DNA from: DASVTU01 sp036387415
GTDB taxonomy: Bacteria > Acidobacteriota > Blastocatellia > Pyrinomonadales > Pyrinomonadaceae
Reading direction: 5' to 3'
DNA: 64,000 nucleotides
NCBI GenBank assembly: GCA_036387415.1
Contig: DASVTU010000003.1
Location: 46,973-110,972 of the forward strand
In this document: one piece after another, positions 44,878 to 53,823 of the stretch
Position numbering within the stretch: the stretch's first letter is position 1
Layout of the letters: every line of letters starts with the position of its first letter
Program-made: the position numbers and the translations under genes
Notes under the pieces: generated by a model
What the model saw: the letters and a program-made list of their open reading frames with translations, nothing else
The model's database searches: none
Told to the model about the DNA's origin: nothing

Positions 44878-44972
44878 AGCAGAGGAGTCTCGCCGGAGAT
44901 TCCTCTGCTTCACACAGCATTCCTTTCAACAAACAACGCCGCCGCGTCGAACCAACTCGACGCGGCGGCGTT
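44878..44972 (+). terminator. two tandem terminator hairpins after the propeller/FN3 gene
   Basis: First: AGCAGAGGA (44878-44886) pairs with 44901-44909, extended inward by TCTC/GAGA past one mismatch. Second: a perfect 16-bp stem AACGCCGCCGCGTCGA (44935-44950) with partner 44957-44972, followed by GTCGCTTTT. The double-hairpin layout mirrors that after the HYR gene. Confidence 0.75.
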
Positions 44973-45175
44973 GTCGCTTTTGCAAAATCGCCCTCACCGC
45001 CCCGCACCACATCTGAAACTGCTTCGATTATCCGAAACTGCTCCCGTCAATGTGAATTTAGACTTTCCTCCCGACGCAGACGGAAGTATGATTACCGAAC
45101 GTAGCGCCCCACCGCCACACACGTCTTGCTTTTCAACTCTTCGCGGCAAATTCCGGCAGCCCGTTTTGAAGATTC

Positions 45176-47722
45176 GTGCGCGCGGTTTCCCACCAATCGT
45201 CTTTTAACTCTTCTCCGCTTGCCCTGCTGGCAGCCTCTCTCTCCATCGGCGTGCTGGCGGGCAACTTCGCATTGCCGCTCGTCGTCTGTCTCGCCACGCT
45301 CGCGCTTCTCTCATTCCTGACAACTTTGGCCTTCGCGCTCCGGCGCGCAACGCACGCCACATGCTTCGTCCTTCTCGCTTTCGCCTCGGCGGGCGCGACG
45401 CTCTCCGTCGTCGAACAGGGCGCAGTGCACGAAAATCGCGTGCGCCGTTTTTACACCGACGGGCATATCGCTTCCGGTGAACCCGTCGAACTGACGGGCG
45501 TCGTCGTGCGTGCGCCCGAATGGTCGCCCGACGGTTATCGTTTCCGTTTGCGAGTTGAAAAATTAAGATTCAAACAGGACGAACACGCGGCGTCGGGCAC
45601 GGTCGAACTTTTCGCCTCTGTGCGAAACGCGGACGGCGACGAGGCTTCGGCGGCAGCGCGTCGTGAATACGAAGCATTGGAATTGCGTCGGGGCGCACGC
45701 GTGCGCGTGATGGTTGCGCTGGTGCGCGCGGAGAAATTTCGCAATCCGGGCGGCGCTTCCTTCTTGGCTTATCTCGAACAACGCGGACTCGACGCCACGG
45801 GCACCATCAAGAGCCTCCTGCTCATCGAACGCCTCGACGATGAACGCGTCTTGCTGCCGCTCGCTTGGCTTGACGATTGGCGCGCGGCGCTCGTCGAAAG
45901 GGTCAATCGTCTCTTTTCAAAAGAGACGGCGGGAATCCTCAACGCCTCGCTTCTGGGCAATCGCGAAGGTCTTTCGCGCATCACGGCGGAACGTTTCCGC
46001 GAGGGCGGCACGTTTCACGTGCTGGTGATTAGCGGGCTGCACATCACTTTCGTCGGCGGCCTCGCGTGGTGGTTGGCGCGGCGCGTGACGCGGCGGCGAG
46101 CCGTGCAGTTTGCCGCGTCGGTTCTCCTGACGTGGTGCTATGCGCTGGCGGTGGGCGCGGAAGCATCCGTGGTGCGCGCGTCGTTGATGTTTACGATACT
46201 GACGCTCGCGCCCGTCCTCCATCGCCGCGCGGCGACTGTCAATGCGCTCGGCGGCGCGGCGCTTGTCCTGCTCATCCGTCGTCCGGTCGAACTCTTTGAC
46301 CCGTCGTTTCAGTTGAGTTTCCTTGCGGTGCTCGTCATCGTCACCATTGCATGGCCGTTGCTTCTGAAACTTAAAGCGGTCGGCGAATGGCGACCGTCGC
46401 GCGAGACGCCATACCCGCCCGTGTGTCCTCGTTGGTGGCGACTGCTTGGCGAGACGCTTTTTTGGAGCGAGCGACATTGGCGGCGCGAGATGACGCACGC
46501 GAACTACAGCTACAAACTTTTTAAGACTCCTCTGGCGGCACGTCTGGAAAGATGGCGTGTGCAACGACTGTTGCGTTACGTGTTCGCGGCGATGCTCGTT
46601 GCGACGTGTGTGCAGGCGGGCATGCTGCCGCTCATGATTCTCTATTTTCACCGTCTCTCGCTCGCCGCCTCGGTGCTCAACGTGTTCGTCGGCGCAGGCA
46701 TGGCGCTGATGTCGCTCTGTGCGCTGCTGGCGTTGGCGGCGGCGCAGTTTAGCCTCCGCCTCGCTGCTCCCTTCGTCTGGTTGATTGAGCAAGCATCATG
46801 GCTCACAGAGCACAGTGTTGACCCTTTTACGATGACGGGCGCGGCGAGCGTTCGCGTGCCGGAATACCACGGCGCGGCATCGTCGATTTATCTCTTGTAC
46901 TACTTACTGCTCGCCGTTCTGACGGTGGCGCTGGCGCGTTGGCAGCCCCTCCGCCTTCCGAACAGACACGGCGACGGAGAGAGAACCGCATGGCGTCGCG
47001 TCGGGTTGCAACTTACGGCGTTGTCGCTCGTCGCAGTTTTGGTCGTGATGTTGGCGCATCCTTTGAGCGCGGGTCGTGCTGATGGGAGATTGCACGTCGA
47101 TTTCCTCGATGTCGGGCAGGGCGATGCCGCTCTTGTGACGATGCCTGATGGTACGACGTGGCTGATTGACGGCGGAGGCCGTCCGCGCTATGACACGCGT
47201 GCACGCACGGACGACGACGACGAAGCAGAACGCTTTGAACGCGACACGCGAAGCATCGGCGAGACAGTGGTTTCGGAATATCTCTGGTGGCGTGGGCTTG
47301 ACGCGGTTGACTACGTGCTGGCGACGCATGCGGATGCCGACCACATCGACGGCCTGAGTGATGTCGTGCGAAATTTCCGTGTGCGTGCCGCACTCGTCGC
47401 GCGTATGCCGGAGAACGATGGAGAGTTCAAACGTTTAGCCGACGCGACGATTGCTCGCGGCGTGCCCGTGTACGCGGTCGGCAGGGGCGACGTGTTGAGA
47501 TTCGGCGACGTGAGGGCGCGCGTGTTATGGCCGGAAGCCGCGACGGACGCCACTGCGCCCTCGCGCAACAACGATTCCATCGTCCTGCGTCTCAGTCTCG
47601 GCGAGAGAAGTTTTCTATTGACCGGCGACATCGAAGAGAAAGTCGAATCGTCGCTGCTCGCCGCCGAAGACCAACTGCGCGCGGATGTCGTTAAGGTCGC
47701 GCATCACGGCAGTCTTTTATAG
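45176..47722 (+). pseudogene. comEC: comEC/rec2, 3'-truncated at the island junction
   Basis: 848 residues. N-terminal membrane and OB-like region, the Competence domain with conserved GLHITFVGGLAWWLARR and many membrane helices (about 230-560), then the metallo-beta-lactamase-like domain (VDFLDVGQGDAALVTMPDG, WLIDGGG, ATHADADHIDGL, FLLTGDIEEKVE). It stops at VVKVAHHGS followed by only LL and a stop. Intact ComEC continues several dozen residues after HHGS to finish this domain. ComEC is the DNA-uptake channel, so uptake may be impaired. The start GTG at 45176 is the most likely. Base composition changes sharply right after the stop. Confidence 0.82.
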
Positions 47723-48063
47723 AGTAAAAATTCTCTTGCGTAATACAGTGACTACGACATCAGCTTTTATCTTAAATTAATGTTTTGGATGATATGGTTT
47801 TTGCGTGATTTCTTGACCCATGCGAAATAATGTCCTGTTAGTTTATGAGTCTTTAGACGCTATATCTTGCTAATAAATTTATCATGGGGAGCAATGTCTT
47901 AAAAGAACTTAATTTGGTAGGCTGAGGCAAGCGCATGAGGCGCCCATTCCCGAAGGCATACGTAAACTGTATTGATGCCAATCTGATATACCTCTCTAAC
48001 CAACAGATGGGTAACTTCAGCCCAGAGATGAAAACTCTCAGGATTTTATTTCCCCACTGTCCT
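47723..48063. other. left boundary zone of the accessory island
   Basis: 341 bp, AT-rich from the first base after the comEC stop, in contrast to the G+C-rich gene before it. A small frame at 47935-48195 overlaps the restriction gene and is not credible. No tRNA and no clear terminal repeat is visible. Confidence 0.6.
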
Positions 48064-50289
48064 CTATTGTTTCAGAGTCCAGTTCACAGCCTTTTCTGCG
48101 GATTCAAAGTTCTTTTTACCCGTGATTGTATAAACATCTTTCCGCCCATCGTCCGTACTGACGATCACGAAGATATCGAAGTTACTGCCTGGTAGCTGTA
48201 ACAGCTTGGAGAGTTTTGTATCCTCCAGCAGGTGCGCGCCCTTCGGTTCAATAAAAAAGTAGCGCCCATTCTTAATGGCGATAAAGTCGGGATAGAAGGT
48301 TGTGTTGCCAAGTGACGGACGTTTCAACCTGATCCCATAACCCACGGTTGCCGGATTCCGAAACCATTTACATTTCGCCTTACCAAGCGCGTAGGCTACC
48401 TCGCGCTCATCGTCATTTAGCCCGTTGTAGACTTCGTGTAGGGCGTTTGCTTCCCGCACCATTTCCACGATCTTCGGATCAGTTTCGCCATCACGCGGCA
48501 CCGCTATTTTAACGGGACAGATTTCCCACTCTAGCTGCGTTTCCACGATCTCAAGACATAATGGGACTTTTTCGAGGAAGGCTTCAGCCTGTGCCTTAAT
48601 TTGGCTATACGCGGGCGAAGAATAAGCGATCTTAGTCCGCATTTTGGCATTGTCCCAGACGCTGGAGTCCAACCAGCCCTTATCAATCAACCGTCTATCG
48701 CCTTGCCGTAGCGCCTCTTTCACCACCTCTGCCACTGTTGCCTGTACCATCGTGCCATACTTTTCGGCTTCACGAATTATGATCTGTTCTGACTCAAGAT
48801 CGAGCGCGCCTGTGATAATTGTTCCCTTTGCCACACAGTCCTTACGCGCTGGTCTTAGTATTGATTCGTCAAGCAGTTTCTCAAGCTTACGTCGGTTTGC
48901 TTGGACGAGTAGTTTCGGAATAGTGACTATTTCTCGCGGCTGGATTTCCTGATATTCCCGCTTTAGAGTTGTGACCTCAATGACGCCCGGATACTTAGAC
49001 GTCATATCCTTTTTTACTTCTGCCAATAGATGTTTGAACTGTTCATTATCTTGCCGCAGATAGAAGTAAGCAGTTTGAAGCTCTTCGTCTGAAGGTGTGA
49101 TGGGATCACCAGCTTCGTTTCTAAATGGATTTCTAATGAACCGACCGATTTTTTGCTGGATATCTTTAATAGAACTATTAACGCCATCAATGTAAGCCAC
49201 GAAAGCCCACGGTTCGTCCCATCCCTCTTTAAGCGCCTTATTCCAGATGATGTGTGTAAAGCCCTCATCTTGAATTTCGACAGGAGACATCTTTGCGGAA
49301 TAAGTGTCCCAGAAGCCGCTGCGCGGATGTGTTGTATCTGCTTCCACAGCTTTCTTTGCCCCGCTTAAATGTACGGCGATCTTATTGGCGGGGACACCTA
49401 ACGCGCACAACTCATCCCAGACTTCAATGCCGGATTTCGTATCGCTTACGACGTAACAGGCGATGGGCTTATCGGTTTCACCTCGCGCAACAATCAGACT
49501 TTCCAAGTGTTGTCGTTGCTTAACTGCGCGATCCAGAATGGCGCGACGGTCAAGATCACAGTCGGCCATTTCTATCCGCCGCTTTAGCAGCGACTCCTTG
49601 ACTACCTGCGGCGTTTCAACTTTCGTCGTTAGCGTCGGGATGATTTCTGACCAAGGTTTCCCGCCCGTGTGAATGAGCGCCGACAGTCCGCCGCCTTTCT
49701 GATCGCTGCCTGACGCCATGATCACAGCACGGGGTGACAATTCCAGTAATAGGTTAGCTTGTTGCGCGGTCAGATTGTGACCCTCATCGTAAACAACAAA
49801 CAGTCGGTGTCTTTCACGGCTACCCCCAAAATCCTTCTCTTTTAACTGAACCCAACGCCCACTATCGTGGATGGAGCGTCCTTCTTTATCTTCGATGTTA
49901 AATAGTGCCACGGTGCAGACGAGGATCGAGACACCTGTTGGGGCATTAAGCACAGTGTTCCACTGGTCAGGCGTCATATCGACGACGCTATAAACCCTAA
50001 CGTCGTCGCCCAGGATGTGCCGGTACTGGTTCTTTAGCTTATAAACGGTTTGGGTGATCACCGCAGATGCAGGCGTCGTCCATAAAATTATGGAATCCTT
50101 TAGCCCACTTGCTACTTTGGCAAGTATCGGCGTTTTACCAGCGCCTGTAATAGCACTGATCAACCGAACGGCAGGGAAAGGAATGCCGTTGGGCAGTGTC
50201 CCACGACGACCATACTCATACATGTCGAGGGGGACTAAGGTTTCTTCGGCTGCTGTACGCTGGAAAGGGCGTAAGACTATTTCTATCAT
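48064..50289 (-). CDS. res: type III restriction enzyme, Res subunit (helicase-nuclease)
   Basis: 741 residues. SF2 helicase motifs: Walker A ISAITGAGKTP (about 44-54), Walker B box VVYDEGHN (about 165-172) and motif VI DIQQKIGRFIRNP (near 395-405). The C-terminal endonuclease domain shows a PD-(E/D)xK pattern: FYPDFIAIKNGRYFFIEPKG (about 670-690). It would translocate and cut DNA lacking the cognate methylation. It overlaps the upstream mod stop by ATGA, so the pair is translationally coupled. It is shorter than many Res proteins (around 900-1000), but all key motifs are present. Probably functional. Confidence 0.88.
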   Translation of the reverse strand: MIEIVLRPFQRTAAEETLVPLDMYEYGRRGTLPNGIPFPAVRLISAITGAGKTPILAKVASGLKDSIILWTTPASAVITQTVYKLKNQYRHILGDDVRVYSVVDMTPDQWNTVLNAPTGVSILVCTVALFNIEDKEGRSIHDSGRWVQLKEKDFGGSRERHRLFVVYDEGHNLTAQQANLLLELSPRAVIMASGSDQKGGGLSALIHTGGKPWSEIIPTLTTKVETPQVVKESLLKRRIEMADCDLDRRAILDRAVKQRQHLESLIVARGETDKPIACYVVSDTKSGIEVWDELCALGVPANKIAVHLSGAKKAVEADTTHPRSGFWDTYSAKMSPVEIQDEGFTHIIWNKALKEGWDEPWAFVAYIDGVNSSIKDIQQKIGRFIRNPFRNEAGDPITPSDEELQTAYFYLRQDNEQFKHLLAEVKKDMTSKYPGVIEVTTLKREYQEIQPREIVTIPKLLVQANRRKLEKLLDESILRPARKDCVAKGTIITGALDLESEQIIIREAEKYGTMVQATVAEVVKEALRQGDRRLIDKGWLDSSVWDNAKMRTKIAYSSPAYSQIKAQAEAFLEKVPLCLEIVETQLEWEICPVKIAVPRDGETDPKIVEMVREANALHEVYNGLNDDEREVAYALGKAKCKWFRNPATVGYGIRLKRPSLGNTTFYPDFIAIKNGRYFFIEPKGAHLLEDTKLSKLLQLPGSNFDIFVIVSTDDGRKDVYTITGKKNFESAEKAVNWTLKQ

Positions 50290-52163
50290 TCACCGCCCTC
50301 CAATTCGTTGCCGTTGCGAATGCCTAGTGCAGCAAGAATTTTATCGGGAATAAGACAGAACTGGTAGCCATCATCATCGACAGCATCGCTAGCCCGGGCG
50401 TAAATAAACACTGGTGCTTTCATTTTTAGCTTTTTCGCTTCGGCCAGAATCTTATAGTAGATATCGTTTGTGAGAACCTGCGTATTCCGCCATACTAAGG
50501 CGATAGCATTGCCCTTACGGGTCTTGCCAATCACGTAGCCAGACGGGTTCTCTAAGCGGCAGTCAATGCGGTCTCCGACGTCGTCTGCAGACTGCAAAAT
50601 AATGTCGGCAAGTTGCTCATGTGCCGATTCCATGATCACCTTCCTCGTGATCTTCCCACCGCTTTCATAATAAGTGAACCCGCCAGTCAATGGTGGCTGT
50701 TTACCGGCCGCCCACTTGCCCGTGATAACACGCCGCACACGCTCGGCGGTCAGCGTGTTACAAAACCTATCCCGCCCACTACCCCCCTCGATTAAGATGA
50801 AGCGCCGATTCGATTCCTCAACTTGGTTGTTGAGTGCCAGTACGGCATGTCCAGTCGTGCCCGACCCGCTGAAGGCATCGAGCACCATGCCGTCAGATGG
50901 ACACCACAGTTGGAGGATCTTTTCGATCAATCTTATAGGCTTTGCCGTATCGAAGTTGTGTTGCGTGCCGACGATGGCATCCAGCAGGTTGCGAGCGGCT
51001 TGGCTATGTCCACTCTCGGTGTGTTCCCACGACTGGCTGCCCATATCGAAGGGCGATGCATAGTCTTCGTCCGCCCAGTAGGTCAGCGGAATGCGCCCCT
51101 TCTTAACGTCCTTGAGATACACCTTCACGGCAGGTCTGCCCTCACCGTCGGACGCAAAATAAATCTCCGGCCACACGCCAGCGTCGCGGACTTCTAAGGC
51201 GTGTTTCCGTGCCTCTTTAAGTACCGTAGCAGGCGTCGAGAGCTTCCCATCCCTAAGTTTTGTGCCCTCTAGAACTAATGATGGAAGGGTCGAGTTTGGG
51301 TCTTTCATCTGGGTGTATGTGCTGCCCCATAGTTCCAGAATCCGCTTAATTTCGGACTTGCGAATACCCCAACGCCGCGTGCCTGGCGGGTAGTGTATCT
51401 CGCCTGTAAAGGGCGACTGAATACCATAGTCTTCAGGCTTCGGGTGGGCCTTGGCACTAAGATCACCGCCCTTCCACGGATTTGGATCGCCGTCCCGGCT
51501 GGTGTAGCGCGTGTCCATTGCCGCCGTCCGTTCCAGTAATCCAGTCATCGCAGCGTTCTTGTTGTTAGCGTAGACGAGGACATACTCGGTGGCGGTCGAG
51601 ATGTGCGAAGAGTCATTCTTCGCAGAATAAGACGTCTGCCAGTTAATGATCCCCAGACGGTTCTCTTCGTCGAATAGTTCGTCCATCAACATGCCTAGGC
51701 GAAATAACTCTTGGTAGCCGATACAGACGGCGATTACACCGCTAGGCTTTAACAATTCCTGAGCTTTCCGCAGCCGGACTTCCATGAAGTTTAGCCACTT
51801 CGTATGTCGGGAGGGGTCGGTCGCCGACACCACGTCCCAGTCGTCCTTGACCGGCGCACGTGCCTTCATTTCCTCGACTTCTTTTTTAGAAATATAGAAG
51901 TCATCGCTGTAGCGAAAGTCGTTGTTTCCAGTATTGTATGGGGGATCCCAAAGTGCCAGATCAACCTGCCCGCGCAAGGCGAAGCCACCCGTCAGCAATG
52001 CCGCCATCACATCAAGATTGTTGCCCTCGATGATCATATTGCCGGTGTTTAGTTCGGGTTTAAGAGACTTGGCTTTGACCGGTTTAAGGACGATGGGCGT
52101 GATCGTCTCTTTGGCATACTTACCACGATTTTCCCAAGTCAATTGTAGTTTGACATCGCTCAT
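50286..52163 (-). CDS. mod: type III restriction-modification methyltransferase, Mod subunit
   Basis: 625 residues. Beta-class N6-adenine methyltransferase order: catalytic DPPYNTGNNDF (about 73-83), target-recognition region in the middle, then the SAM-binding motif MVLDAFSGSGTTGHAVLALN (about 410-430). MIIEGNNLDVMAALL is the usual lead-in. It sets the recognition sequence for both subunits; the site cannot be predicted. It is followed by res with ATGA overlap. Just upstream of its ATG is a degenerate copy of the repeat that brackets the TIR gene. Confidence 0.92.
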   Translation of the reverse strand: MSDVKLQLTWENRGKYAKETITPIVLKPVKAKSLKPELNTGNMIIEGNNLDVMAALLTGGFALRGQVDLALWDPPYNTGNNDFRYSDDFYISKKEVEEMKARAPVKDDWDVVSATDPSRHTKWLNFMEVRLRKAQELLKPSGVIAVCIGYQELFRLGMLMDELFDEENRLGIINWQTSYSAKNDSSHISTATEYVLVYANNKNAAMTGLLERTAAMDTRYTSRDGDPNPWKGGDLSAKAHPKPEDYGIQSPFTGEIHYPPGTRRWGIRKSEIKRILELWGSTYTQMKDPNSTLPSLVLEGTKLRDGKLSTPATVLKEARKHALEVRDAGVWPEIYFASDGEGRPAVKVYLKDVKKGRIPLTYWADEDYASPFDMGSQSWEHTESGHSQAARNLLDAIVGTQHNFDTAKPIRLIEKILQLWCPSDGMVLDAFSGSGTTGHAVLALNNQVEESNRRFILIEGGSGRDRFCNTLTAERVRRVITGKWAAGKQPPLTGGFTYYESGGKITRKVIMESAHEQLADIILQSADDVGDRIDCRLENPSGYVIGKTRKGNAIALVWRNTQVLTNDIYYKILAEAKKLKMKAPVFIYARASDAVDDDGYQFCLIPDKILAALGIRNGNELEGGE

Positions 52164-52704
52164 TTATGAGACACGCTTCCCTTTAATCTTTTGACCACCT
52201 GCATTAGAAATTTAGCCTTTTGCCGGTAAGCAGCTTAGAAGTAGCAAGACATCCCGAATAGATTAATTTATCAGGGTTGAACTGCTATTTCAACGCGAAG
52301 GAATGTTTTAGTCGAAACACGGGTGTGGACGCTCTACCCGCTTGCTTTTCTTCCGGGTGCGTAGGTTTTCTGACAGATCAAGCGAGTAATCTATGAAGCA
52401 CTTCAACACTCATATTTGCATCAAGTGAATACTCCAACAACATGAGCAAAAGGCCCCACGCTCGGAGCCATTAGCTTGCCGGAAGGGCAAAATTAGGGTT
52501 CAAGTTCCAATGTGCATAATTATCAAGATGCTTGACTCGAAATACACTCCCTAAAGCGTATATTTTCAACGACTTGCAAGCGATGAGCAGATGTAATATA
52601 ACGGTGCGGCTAGTGCTAAAGGAGCACATACCTAAGTATTATTTCAGCACGATAAAATTATGACGAATGCTAGGATTAAATAAGAGTGTTACCTTCATTA
52701 ACGC
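52164..52704. other. intergenic region between divergent mod and recombinase operons
   Basis: 541 bp with no credible gene. It contains a promoter-like element for the recombinase operon (52574-52602). A GGGTTCAAGTTCC string near 52495 resembles a tRNA T-arm, but no cloverleaf can be built. Confidence 0.5.
52574..52602 (+). promoter_or_regulatory. candidate promoter of the recombinase operon
   Basis: TTGCAA at 52574-52579 and TATAAC at 52597-52602, spacer 17 bp, about 100 bp before the first recombinase start. Confidence 0.4.
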
Positions 52705-53823
52705 ATGATTCTGCACAAATATATTAGTCATTCTTCGACTTCATACATATTCCTCAATGCGCACGAACGCGTACTCGTACACCCTACTCTTTACTTGCGC
52801 CACTTACAGAAACATAACAGATCTCAGCAGTCGCAAAAACACATAGCTAATGTTCTTAATCTGTACTGTAAATGGATTGAGGAGAACGATGCATTTGTCG
52901 GAGTGGATATTGACAGCGCGCTGGTGTCGATACTGGATGGTGACATATTGGATTGGCTGGGTTACCAGCGTGCCAAAGGAACCTCCGAGGCGACTATCAA
53001 TAATCGTGAGGTGTTAGTTCGGGAGTTTTATAGGTGGCTTACCTCAGCAGATGGGGGGCGGGTATGTCAAAACATTCCTTGGGGAAGACGCACGTTTACT
53101 AGATCTCCACACAGGCGTCTCCCGCGTTTCGTTACAGCAGAGCAGGTTACTAGGTTACTCAAGGGACTTCACAATGAGAGTCAAAGGGTCGCAACACATT
53201 TCATGTACGACACCGGCATTCGTGTCTCCGAATTGGTGCGATTAAGCTGTAATGCCCTGCCGAATGAGAGTGATTGGCCGGACGAGGTCAATTACTACCC
53301 ACTCCTCATTCCCGGAAGTAAACCCTATGATGGAAGCAAGTTTAAGTACCGCTTTACCATAATCAGCCGGCCTATGCTGGCTAGGGTGAGACGCTATCAT
53401 TCTTCTGCTCGATACACACTAGTAAAGGGCTGGGGGGTATTTGAACCAGAGAAGCCAATGTTCCTCACCACACACGGCCGACCGTTAACGATTGATTCTG
53501 TGCAGAAAGCAATCAAGGCTGCTTGGACGCGCCAAGGTGGAAGTGAGAGAGAGATGTCTCCGCACAGGCTTCGCCACGGCACAGCTTTCTCTGTGTTGCA
53601 GAGTGAGTTCGGCAAGGAACTGCTGGATAAAATGCTCGTCCTAAAAAGCATACTTGGACACTCGAACATCAGCACCACCGAGATTTATAGTGCCATTCCA
53701 ATCACGGCATTGCAGTCGCTAAAGGGAAAGAGGCATGTAAGATTTGAGGAGGCACAACGCATTTATGAAGACACATATCTCCCCGAACGGTCACATAAGG
53801 AGCGAAGAGGCCATACTATATGA
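52705..53823 (+). CDS. tyrosine recombinase 1 (Tn554 TnpA-like)
   Basis: 372 residues. N-terminal SAM-like core-binding domain (about 40-130), then the catalytic domain with all key boxes: Arg I in YDTGIRVSELVRL, HxLR in SPHRLRHGTAF, and His III plus nucleophile Tyr in LGHSNISTTEIYS. Size and order match TnpA of Tn554-type elements. It overlaps the next recombinase by ATGA (53820-53823), giving a coupled operon. The codon and base use is AT-rich compared with the backbone. It presumably catalyses integration and excision of the island together with the next two proteins. Confidence 0.9.
   Translation: MILHKYISHSSTSYIFLNAHERVLVHPTLYLRHLQKHNRSQQSQKHIANVLNLYCKWIEENDAFVGVDIDSALVSILDGDILDWLGYQRAKGTSEATINNREVLVREFYRWLTSADGGRVCQNIPWGRRTFTRSPHRRLPRFVTAEQVTRLLKGLHNESQRVATHFMYDTGIRVSELVRLSCNALPNESDWPDEVNYYPLLIPGSKPYDGSKFKYRFTIISRPMLARVRRYHSSARYTLVKGWGVFEPEKPMFLTTHGRPLTIDSVQKAIKAAWTRQGGSEREMSPHRLRHGTAFSVLQSEFGKELLDKMLVLKSILGHSNISTTEIYSAIPITALQSLKGKRHVRFEEAQRIYEDTYLPERSHKERRGHTI

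Noticed and set aside
47935..48195. 86-aa frame at the left island boundary
   Set aside because: It overlaps the res gene end, lacks a ribosome site and has no recognisable features.
52440..52530. tRNA-like string GGGTTCAAGTTCC as possible integration target
   Set aside because: No acceptor, D or anticodon arms can be paired around it.
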